In this document: positions 57,631-64,000 of the stretch, in pieces | Layout: every line of letters begins with the position of its first letter | How positions within the stretch are numbered: position 1 is the first letter of the stretch | From: Actinoplanes flavus | GTDB taxonomy: Bacteria; Actinomycetota; Actinomycetes; Mycobacteriales; Micromonosporaceae | NCBI RefSeq assembly: GCF_017592555.1 | Contig: NZ_JAGFNS010000015.1 | Location: 124,001-188,000 of the forward strand | Length of the DNA stretch: 64,000 nt | Reading direction: 5' to 3' | The notes under the pieces: model-generated | The model's input: the letters and a program-made list of their open reading frames with translations, nothing else | The model's database searches: none | What the model was told of the DNA's origin: nothing | Made by a program: the position numbers and the translations under genes

Positions 57631-58263
57631 TCAGTCCAGCACGCTGCCCGGCTCGACCCGGGCGAACCGGGTCTCCGAGAAGCTTTCCAGGTGTTTGCCG
57701 TAGACCGCCGCACCGCGCTCGTTGATCAGCCCGTCGTGCAGCGCGAAGGCCCGCTCCGGCCGGATCCCGCGGACGAACTCGAGCGATTCGGCGATGGTCG
57801 CCCACGGCGCGTTCAGCGGCACGAACAACGTCTCGACGGCGACGTCCGGCGCCACGAAGGAGTCACCCGGGTGGTAGAGGTTGGCCCCGCCGTCGTCGAT
57901 CAGGAAGCCCAGGTTGGCGAAGACCGGGACGTACGGGTGGATGATCGCGTGCTGCCCGCCGAAGGCCCGGATCCGGTAGCCGGCCGCCTCGAACTCCTCC
58001 CCCGGCGACACGGCGGTGGTGGCCTCGTCGACGTCGGTGAGCAGTTTCAGCACCGCCGGATGCGCGAAGATCCGCAGATCCGGGCGCCGGGCGACGGCCG
58101 CGGTCACCGCCTTCACATCGAGGTGATCGAAATGTTCGTGGGTGATGAGCACCGCGTCCGCGCCGTCCAATACCGACGCTTCGGAGAATTCGCCCGGATC
58201 GACGACGAGGACTCCCGCGCCCTCGACGCGTAGGCAGGAGTGCGTGAACTTCGTGACGCGCAC
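57631..58263 (-). CDS. MBL-fold metallo-hydrolase (UlaG-like)
   Basis: 210 residues. The fold starts VTKFTHSCLRVEGAGVLVVDPGEFS; the zinc motif is THEHFDHLD (near residue 41), with FGGQHAIIHP and YHPGDSFV giving later ligands and LHDGLINERG at the end. It is a compact member of the beta-lactamase-like hydrolases that open cyclic or phosphodiester substrates; the substrate is unknown. GTG 58263 has GGAGG 6 nt upstream. It diverges from the DUF4349 lipoprotein gene across 108 bp and is coupled to the coiled-coil gene. Confidence 0.92.
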   Translation of the reverse strand: MRVTKFTHSCLRVEGAGVLVVDPGEFSEASVLDGADAVLITHEHFDHLDVKAVTAAVARRPDLRIFAHPAVLKLLTDVDEATTAVSPGEEFEAAGYRIRAFGGQHAIIHPYVPVFANLGFLIDDGGANLYHPGDSFVAPDVAVETLFVPLNAPWATIAESLEFVRGIRPERAFALHDGLINERGAAVYGKHLESFSETRFARVEPGSVLD

Positions 58264-58371
58264 GGGATCCCTCCGCTGCTGATTTGTGACCGCTCATCTC
58301 GCAGTCTGCCGGAACCGAGACGTGTGTGCTTCACGTCCCACGGTCAGTGAAGACATGAGATCGGAGCTGCC

Positions 58372-59313
58372 ATGCATAAACGGGGACTCACGGCGACAAT
58401 CCTTCTGGCGGGCCTGCTGCTCGCCGGTTGCGGCGCCGGCAACGAATCACAATCGGACAGCAGCGGATCGGCGGCCAAGCCGGCGGTCGGCGAAGGCGGC
58501 CGCGCGGCCGACCAGGCCGGCGGGGCGGCGCAGGAGCAGAACGCCGCGCCGAACGAGGGCAAGGACAGCACGGCGCAGGCGCCCGACCTGCGGATCGACC
58601 AGCGCTCGATCATCTACACCGGGTCGATCACCCTGCGGGTGGAGGACGTCACCTCGGCGGCGGCCCAGGTCACCGGCATCGCCGCGGCCTCCGGCGGGTT
58701 CGTCGGCGGCGACGAGCGGCACAGCGGCGACGGCACGTCGACCGCGAACATCACGTTGCGCGTCCCGGCCGACAAGTTCACCTCCGCGGTGGACCAGATC
58801 GCCAAGCTGGGCACCGAGGAGACGCGGGGCATCAACACCGAGGACGTCACCGAGCAGGTGGTCGACCTGGACGCCCGGATCTCCGTGCAGAAGGCCCGGG
58901 TGGAGAGCGGCAAGCGCCTGCTCGCCGAGGCGAAGAACCTCGACGACCTGGTCATGCTGGAACGCGAGGTGGCCACCCGCGAGTCGGACCTGGCCGCGCT
59001 GGAGGGCAAGAAGCGGCGGTTGTCCGACCTCACCTCGCTCTCCACGATCACCGTGGTGCTCCTCGACCCGGCCGCGGCCGCCGTGGAGCCGGAGGAGGAG
59101 CCGCCGGGCTTCCTGGCCGGTCTCGCCGGCGGTTGGAAGGCGCTGATGGTGTCGCTCGGCGTGCTGCTCACCATCCTGGGCGCGCTGCTCCCGTGGATCA
59201 TCGCGATCGGCGTCCCGGCCTGGGCGATCATGCACCTGCTGCGGCGTTACCGCCGCCGTAACACCCCGGCGCTGGTCACTCCCCCGGCCGAGGCCCCCGC
59301 GTCAAACCCCTGA
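58372..59313 (+). CDS. DUF4349 lipoprotein
   Basis: 313 residues. A type II signal peptide ends in the lipobox LLAGC (Cys near residue 20). A disordered Gly/Ala/Gln-rich stretch leads to the DUF4349 domain: IDQRSIIYTGSITLRVEDVTSAAAQVTGIAAASGGFVGGDE, LRVPADKFTSAVDQIAKLGTEETRGINTEDVTEQVVDLDARI, then a coiled-coil and a C-terminal membrane helix (LMVSLGVLLTILGALLPWIIAIGVPAWAIM) with a basic tail. So the domain is held outside the cell by both lipid and helix. Function of DUF4349 unknown. Hairpin repeat copy 3 lies past the stop. Confidence 0.9.
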   Translation: MHKRGLTATILLAGLLLAGCGAGNESQSDSSGSAAKPAVGEGGRAADQAGGAAQEQNAAPNEGKDSTAQAPDLRIDQRSIIYTGSITLRVEDVTSAAAQVTGIAAASGGFVGGDERHSGDGTSTANITLRVPADKFTSAVDQIAKLGTEETRGINTEDVTEQVVDLDARISVQKARVESGKRLLAEAKNLDDLVMLEREVATRESDLAALEGKKRRLSDLTSLSTITVVLLDPAAAAVEPEEEPPGFLAGLAGGWKALMVSLGVLLTILGALLPWIIAIGVPAWAIMHLLRRYRRRNTPALVTPPAEAPASNP

Positions 59314-59370
59314 TCCGGTACGCAAACGCATACTGGCTCCCTGATGCGTGGAAGCGGGACAGCCACACCC

Positions 59371-59490
59371 GCAAAACGCCGCCGGTGAGGAGGCACGTGA
59401 TTTCTCGACGCCGCGGGGTTTGCGGCGGCGGGAAATCGCCTGCCTCCTCACCGGTTACCAGGCGTTTTGCCGCGGAGCGAAGCGGAGCCG
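59371..59490 (-). repeat. Convergent-intergenic hairpin repeat, copy 3 (inverted)
   Basis: The core hairpin spans 59371-59470: GCAAAACGCC pairs with GGCGTTTTGC, and CCGGTGAGGAGGCA with its complement. In reverse orientation it matches copies 1 and 2, including the flank GCTCCGCTTCGCTCCGCGG (59472-59490). Two stem pairs differ from copy 1 but remain paired. It lies between convergent DUF4349 and amidohydrolase genes. Confidence 0.8.
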
Positions 59491-59505
59491 GTTAAAAGGA
59501 GCCGG

Positions 59506-60762
59506 TCAAAAAGAACCGGTCGCAAGGGCGGCCAAGGCGGTGTGGGCCATCACCCGGACGCCGTAGCCGATGCAGCTCTCGTCCACGTCGAAGTCGCCCT
59601 GGTGCAGGTCGTGCCGGACGTCGGAGCCGGGCCGGCCGGTGCCGAGGCGGATCATCGCGCCGGGGACGTGTTCCAGGTAGAAGGCGAAGTCCTCGCCGCC
59701 CATGCTGAGCTCGGCCTCGACCACCCGGTCCGGGCCGAGCGCGGCGCCCGCGGCGCCCGCGATGACCGCCGACGCCATCCGGTCGTTGATGACCGGCGGA
59801 ACGCCGCGGATGTAGTTGACGTCGACCTCGGCGCCGGTGGCCGCGACCACGTCCTTGATCAGCCTGGTGATCAGCTCGGGCGCCTCCCGCCAGGCCTCCC
59901 GGCTGAGGACCCGGACGGTGCCGCGCACCTCACCCGCGCCGGGGATGGCGTTGAACGCCTGCCCGGCGTGCACCGAGCCCCAGACCAGCGAGATGCCGGC
60001 GCGCGGGTCGATCCGGCGGCTGAGCAGCGCGGGCACGTCGACGATGATCCGGCCCAGCGCGTGCACCAGGTCGGCGGTGAGGTGCGGGCGGGCGGTGTGC
60101 CCACCGGGGCCGGTCAGCTTGACCTCGACGGCGTCGGCGGCCGCGGTGAACGGGCCGGAGCGGACCCCGACCAGCCCGGCCGGCAGCTGCGGGTAGCAGT
60201 GCAGCGCGAAGATGGCGTCGACGTCCTTGAGGCCGCCCGCGGCGATCACCTCGGGCGCGCCGGACGGCATCGCCTCCTCGGCCGGCTGGAAGAGCAGCCG
60301 AACCCGGCCGGGCAGCAGATCCTGCTCGTTGAGCTGCGCCAGCGCCATGCCGAGCCCGAGCATGACGGTGGTGTGCACGTCGTGGCCGCAGGCGTGGGCC
60401 TGCCCGTCGACGGTGCTGCGGTAGGACACGTCCTTGAGGTCCTGCAACGGCAGCGAGTCGATGTCGGCCCGGAAGGCGATGGTCCGCGGGCCCTCGCCGA
60501 TGTCGCAGATGACACCGTTGCCGCGCGGCATCAGCTGCGGGGTGAGGCCGGCCACGGAGAGTTCCCGGGCGATGAGCGCGGCGGTCTCGAACTCGGAGTG
60601 TGACGGCTCCGGGTGAGCGTGGAGGTGCCGGCGAATGGCTACCAGCTCGGCCCCCCGCGAGGCGAGCCAGCGGTCCAGCCGGCCGGGGAGGGGGTCGGAC
60701 CCGGGGAGTTGCCCGGGCCACGCCGTATCGGCGCCCTCGGGCGCCTCCAGAGCAGTAGTCAC
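59506..60762 (-). CDS. M20-family amidohydrolase
   Basis: 418 residues. The metal site is AHACGHDVHTTVMLGL with the catalytic E pair in LFQPAEEAMPSGAP; the dimerisation domain is TGPGGHTARPHLTADLVHALG; the last metal ligand region is MGGEDFAFYLEHVPGAMIRLGTG, and HQGDFDVDESCIGYGV gives the terminal His. This is the aminoacylase/IAA-amino-acid hydrolase group, which deacylates N-acyl amino acids. The start is GTG 60762 with GGAAG upstream. Its 3' end touches the hairpin repeat. Confidence 0.93.
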   Translation of the reverse strand: MTTALEAPEGADTAWPGQLPGSDPLPGRLDRWLASRGAELVAIRRHLHAHPEPSHSEFETAALIARELSVAGLTPQLMPRGNGVICDIGEGPRTIAFRADIDSLPLQDLKDVSYRSTVDGQAHACGHDVHTTVMLGLGMALAQLNEQDLLPGRVRLLFQPAEEAMPSGAPEVIAAGGLKDVDAIFALHCYPQLPAGLVGVRSGPFTAAADAVEVKLTGPGGHTARPHLTADLVHALGRIIVDVPALLSRRIDPRAGISLVWGSVHAGQAFNAIPGAGEVRGTVRVLSREAWREAPELITRLIKDVVAATGAEVDVNYIRGVPPVINDRMASAVIAGAAGAALGPDRVVEAELSMGGEDFAFYLEHVPGAMIRLGTGRPGSDVRHDLHQGDFDVDESCIGYGVRVMAHTALAALATGSF

Positions 60763-60886
60763 GTCAGGCTTCCGTATTCACTCTCGAAGTTTTGTCGGGT
60801 TCCACGACGCGCGACAGCTTAGTCCGGTTTTTGGTGACGCTGTGCAACGGTCGTGTAAACAGCTGCTCACACCGTTCCGGAGGCCG

Positions 60887-60918
60887 GGCGGGCCCACGGG
60901 AGATCGTCCCGGCCCGCC
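60887..60918 (-). terminator. Hairpin between the mutase and the amidohydrolase genes
   Basis: GGCGGGCC (60887-60894) pairs with GGCCCGCC (60911-60918); inside, GGGA (60898-60901) pairs with TCCC (60907-60910). It follows the mutase stop (60980) on the minus strand, and probably separates the mutase transcript from the amidohydrolase gene. Confidence 0.55.
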
Positions 60919-60979
60919 AACCTCAACGGGTAGTGGATCGCCGAGGTGACGCGACACACTACGAGTACGTCGTCCCCGG

Positions 60980-62545
60980 TCAGAAGCGCTCGACGGGGCG
61001 GTGAACGCCCCATACCCCGCGGAGGGTGTGACACACCTCCCCCACGGTCGCACGGAGCCGCAACGCCTCTTTCATCAACGGTAGGACGTTCACACTTCCG
61101 GCGGCGGCCTTCGCGAGATCTGCCAGCGCGGCCTGTACGGCCGGCTCGTCCCGTTCGGCGCGCAGCTTCGCGAGGCGGGCCACCTGTGCGGCCTCGATCG
61201 CCGGGTCGACCTTGAGGGGCTCGTACTTCTCCTCCTCCTCGACGGTGAACCGGTTGACGCCCACCACCACGCGCTCGCCGGCGTCGATCTCGGTGGCGAT
61301 CCGGTACGCCGACGCCTCGATCTCGTTCTTCTGGAAGCCCGCCTCGATGGCCTCGACCGACGAGCCGAACGCGAAGACCCGGTCGATGAGCGCGGTCGCC
61401 TCCTTCTCGACGGCGTCGGTGAGCGCCTCCACCGCGTACGAGCCGGCGAACGGGTCGACCGTGCCGGTCAGGCCGCTCTCGTAGGCGAGCACCTGCTGGG
61501 TGCGCAGGGCGAGCCGGGCCGACTTCTCGGTGGGCAGGGCGATCGCCTCGTCGTACGAGTTGGTGTGCAGCGACTGGGTGCCGCCGGCCACCGCGCCGAG
61601 CGCCTGGATCGCCACCCGGATCAGGTTGACCTCCGGCTGCTGCGCGGTGAGCTGCACGCCCGCGGTCTGGGTGTGGAACCGCAGCATCAGCGACTTCGGG
61701 TCCTTGGCGCCGAACTCGTCGCGCATGATCCGCGCCCACATCCGGCGGGCCGCACGGAACTTGGCGATCTCCTCCAGCAGCGTGGTCCGGGCTACGAAGA
61801 AGAACGACAGCCGGGGCGCGAAGTCGTCGACGGCGAGGCCCGCGGCGATCGCGGCCCGGACGTACTCGATGCCGTTGGCCAGCGTGAACGCGACCTCCTG
61901 CGCGGGCGAGGCGCCGGCCTCGGCCATGTGGTAGCCGGAGATCGAGATGGTGTTCCACTTCGGGATCTCGGCCTTGCAGTAGGCGAACGTGTCGGCCACC
62001 AGCCGCAGCGACGGCTTGGGCGGGAAGATGTACGTCCCGCGGGCGATGTACTCCTTCAGGATGTCGTTCTGGATGGTGCCCTGGAGCGCCGTGCCGGGCA
62101 CCCCCTGCTCCTCGGCGACCAGCTGGTAGAGCAGCAGCAGCACCGACCCGGGCGCGTTGATCGTCATGGAGGTGGACACCTGGTCCAGCGGGATGCCGGC
62201 GAAGAGCTGCCGCATGTCGTCGATCGAGTCGATGGCGACGCCCACCTTGCCGACCTCGCCGTGCGCGATCGGATCGTCGGAGTCGTAGCCCATCTGGGTG
62301 GGCAGGTCGAAGGCCACCGAAAGGCCCATCGTGCCGGCCGCCAGTAACTGGTGGTAACGGGCGTTCGACTCGGCCGCGGTGCCGAACCCGGCGTACTGCC
62401 GCATGGTCCACGGCCGTTTCGTGTACATCGTCGGATAGACGCCGCGCGTGTAGGGATAGTGACCGGGCTCGTCGGTCCCGGCGCTCACCGGCACGTCAGC
62501 AGGGCCGTACACCGGTTTGATGGGGAACCCTGACTCTGCATTCAC
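60980..62545 (-). CDS. Acyl-CoA mutase large subunit, methylmalonyl-CoA-mutase type
   Basis: 521 residues of the mutase TIM barrel only; the B12-binding domain is absent, so a small subunit is needed. Landmarks: RGVYPTMYTKRPWTMRQYAGFGTAAESNARYH, GLSVAFDLPTQMGYDSDDP, GTIQNDILKEYIARGTYIFPPKPSLRL, ISISGYHMAEAGASPAQEV, and RFHTQTAGVQLTAQQPEVNLIRVAIQALGAVAGGTQSLHTNSYDEA. The Tyr in PTMY is the residue found in methylmalonyl-CoA mutases (isobutyryl-CoA mutase has Phe), which favours succinyl/methylmalonyl-CoA, but ethylmalonyl or other specificity is not excluded. TAGGAT is 7 nt before GTG 62545. Confidence 0.9.
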   Translation of the reverse strand: MNAESGFPIKPVYGPADVPVSAGTDEPGHYPYTRGVYPTMYTKRPWTMRQYAGFGTAAESNARYHQLLAAGTMGLSVAFDLPTQMGYDSDDPIAHGEVGKVGVAIDSIDDMRQLFAGIPLDQVSTSMTINAPGSVLLLLYQLVAEEQGVPGTALQGTIQNDILKEYIARGTYIFPPKPSLRLVADTFAYCKAEIPKWNTISISGYHMAEAGASPAQEVAFTLANGIEYVRAAIAAGLAVDDFAPRLSFFFVARTTLLEEIAKFRAARRMWARIMRDEFGAKDPKSLMLRFHTQTAGVQLTAQQPEVNLIRVAIQALGAVAGGTQSLHTNSYDEAIALPTEKSARLALRTQQVLAYESGLTGTVDPFAGSYAVEALTDAVEKEATALIDRVFAFGSSVEAIEAGFQKNEIEASAYRIATEIDAGERVVVGVNRFTVEEEEKYEPLKVDPAIEAAQVARLAKLRAERDEPAVQAALADLAKAAAGSVNVLPLMKEALRLRATVGEVCHTLRGVWGVHRPVERF

Positions 62546-62739
62546 ACGGGTGATCCTAAGACTCGTTAAGGCCGCCGACGGTGAGGAATTTGCCACCCTG
62601 CGTTCGCCCGGAAGCCACCCTCGGCCACTCGGCGACTACCCACCGTCGAAGTGTGGTTAACAGTGGCTCAGGAACTTTCGTTCTCGGGCAACCTGCGGGC
62701 AAGATAGCGGGGTTGGTCGACAGCCCCTATACCCCCTCG

Positions 62740-64000
62740 GTGGCATCCTCAGTGACTCAGATTCCGACGTGGAGCGGCGGCAACACGGCTCCCCCCAACG
62801 GACGCGCCGCTCCGGGCACGCTCATCGGCGGGCGGTACACGCTGCGCGCCGCGGTGGGTCACGGCGGCATGGGAACGGTGTGGCGGGCGGCGGACACGCT
62901 GCTGCGCCGCGACGTGGCGATCAAGGAGGTCATCCTTCCGCCCGGCCTGGCACCGAGCGACCGTGACGCGATGTACGAACGGACCATGCGCGAGGCCCGT
63001 GCCGCGGCCGCGCTCCAGCACCCCGCCGTGGTGCAGGTCTACGACGTCGTGCACGAGAACGGCCGCCCGTGGATCGTCATGGAGTTGCTGGACGCCCGCA
63101 GCCTCGCCGACATGGTCATCGAGGACGGGCCGGTCCCCTCCCGGGTGGTGGCGAAGATCGGTATCGCTCTGCTCGGCGCCCTCGAGGTGGCCCACGCGCA
63201 CGGGGTGCTGCACCGCGACGTGAAGCCGGCCAACGTTCTGATCTGCGGTGACGGCCGCTGCGTGCTGACCGACTTCGGTGTCGCCCGGATGCCCACCGAC
63301 GTGCAGCTGACCACGCCGGGCATGGTGCTGGGCTCGCCGCACTTCATCTCCCCGGAGCGGGCCATGGGCCACGACTTCGGCCCGCCCAGCGACCTGTTCT
63401 CGCTCGGCGTCACGCTCTACACCGCGATCGAGGGCCGGCCGCCGTTCGACAAGGGCGACCCGATCGAGACCATGCACTCGGTCGTCGAGGACCCGCCCGC
63501 CCCGGTGGTGCGGGCCGGCTCGCTCACCCCGGTGCTGATGGGCCTGCTGGAGAAGGACCCGGCCCGGCGGATGGACGTGCAGACCGCCCGGACCATCCTG
63601 CGGCAGCAGCTGGCCGGGCCGCTGGCCAGCAAGAACCCGCCGCACATGATGACCGACCCCTATTCGGTGGTGCCCTCGCCGCGGCCGGTCAGCCCGGCCC
63701 CGGCCGAGACGCAGCAGATCCCGCCGCAGCCGACCGGTCAGATCGGCGGCCGGGCCATGCTGGCGCCCGGCGAGTCGCTCACCGACCACCTGGCCAAGCT
63801 GGAGCAGCAGAACGGCGGCGGCCGCCGTCGCGCCCCCGAGCCGGTCGCGCCCACCGGGCCGGCCGTGAGCATGCCGACCGGCGCGATGCCCGCCCACAAG
63901 CTGCCCGACGGCGGCCGGTCCGCCGGTGGCGACACCACGAGCGTCATCCCGCCGCAGAACCCGTGGCAGGTCCCGCCGCCCGGTGGCGCGCCCCGCCCCG
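62740..64000 (+). CDS. Ser/Thr protein kinase, PknB-like (3' end cut by window edge)
   Basis: At least 420 residues. Kinase domain about 25-285: GHGGMGTVWRA loop, DVAIKEVILPPG, LHRDVKPANVLI, LTDFGVARM, SPHFISPERA and MDVQTARTIL. A Pro/Gln/Gly-rich linker follows to the edge; the membrane helix expected after it is not yet reached. TATACC (62728-62733) is 6 nt before GTG 62740, a leaderless-type promoter that settles the start. It diverges from the mutase gene over 194 bp. Related to but distinct from the kinase at 40077. Confidence 0.92.
   Translation, partial: MASSVTQIPTWSGGNTAPPNGRAAPGTLIGGRYTLRAAVGHGGMGTVWRAADTLLRRDVAIKEVILPPGLAPSDRDAMYERTMREARAAAALQHPAVVQVYDVVHENGRPWIVMELLDARSLADMVIEDGPVPSRVVAKIGIALLGALEVAHAHGVLHRDVKPANVLICGDGRCVLTDFGVARMPTDVQLTTPGMVLGSPHFISPERAMGHDFGPPSDLFSLGVTLYTAIEGRPPFDKGDPIETMHSVVEDPPAPVVRAGSLTPVLMGLLEKDPARRMDVQTARTILRQQLAGPLASKNPPHMMTDPYSVVPSPRPVSPAPAETQQIPPQPTGQIGGRAMLAPGESLTDHLAKLEQQNGGGRRRAPEPVAPTGPAVSMPTGAMPAHKLPDGGRSAGGDTTSVIPPQNPWQVPPPGGAPRP

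Overview
The window reads as chromosomal DNA of a high-GC filamentous actinomycete, most likely Micromonosporaceae (Actinoplanes-like). This is inferred from the very high GC content with strong third-position bias, many GTG (and a few TTG) starts, the actinobacterial gene neighbourhoods xseA-xseB-DUF4245-glpX and birA-accD-accE-maf-accA, a GTP-type PEP carboxykinase, mycosin-type protease and PknB-like kinases. No rRNA, tRNA, CRISPR array, phage or transposase gene was seen. Most of the region is ordinary chromosome core with small accessory islands.

Layout. 1-7.9 kb: a truncated nucleotidyltransferase, a G5-domain membrane protein, MarR and TetR regulators, a PAP2-like membrane protein, a GNAT enzyme behind a double operator, a 35-residue microprotein closed by a perfect hairpin, ychF, and a hydrolase and a propeller-like protein diverging from paired operators. 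7.9-14.6 kb: DNA alkylation repair (AdaA-AlkA fusion, Ogt), a bacterial DA1-like zinc peptidase, then a compact VWA / PP2C / atypical-kinase triad. 14.7-25 kb: valS, small membrane proteins, rmuC, ispH, two tandem membrane paralogues, xseAB, DUF4245, glpX. 25-33 kb: rhomboid, trypsin-like protease, lytic transglycosylase, PIN-PhoH, otsB, uppS, pckG. 33-49 kb: an ECF sigma factor with a C-terminal zinc-like motif, two GtrA proteins, PH protein, birA, and an acyl-CoA carboxylase region (accD, accE, maf, accA) whose usual contiguity is broken by two insertions: an M50 peptidase plus a large Ser/Thr kinase, and a type VII-like group (secreted helical protein, WxG/proline-rich protein, mycosin) of visibly lower GC. 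49-64 kb: DedA, a flavoprotein disulfide reductase, GGCT-like protein, acyltransferase, tandem-GNAT, a MetRS-like gene, SCO6745-like and coiled-coil proteins, an MBL hydrolase, a DUF4349 lipoprotein, an M20 amidohydrolase, an acyl-CoA mutase and the start of another Ser/Thr kinase.

Themes. (i) Propionyl/methylmalonyl-CoA metabolism: carboxylase subunits, biotin ligase and a methylmalonyl-CoA-mutase-type enzyme lie within 27 kb. (ii) Phospho-signalling: two PknB-type kinases, one atypical kinase and one PP2C phosphatase. (iii) Start-site architecture: many genes have no Shine-Dalgarno but a TAnnnT -10 element 6-8 nt before the start codon, which predicts leaderless mRNAs and was used to choose starts.

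The most interesting non-coding signals are a family of about 100-nt hairpins (three full copies, all between convergent genes, with compensatory base changes) and an unrelated tandem array of four palindromic units after the mycosin gene.
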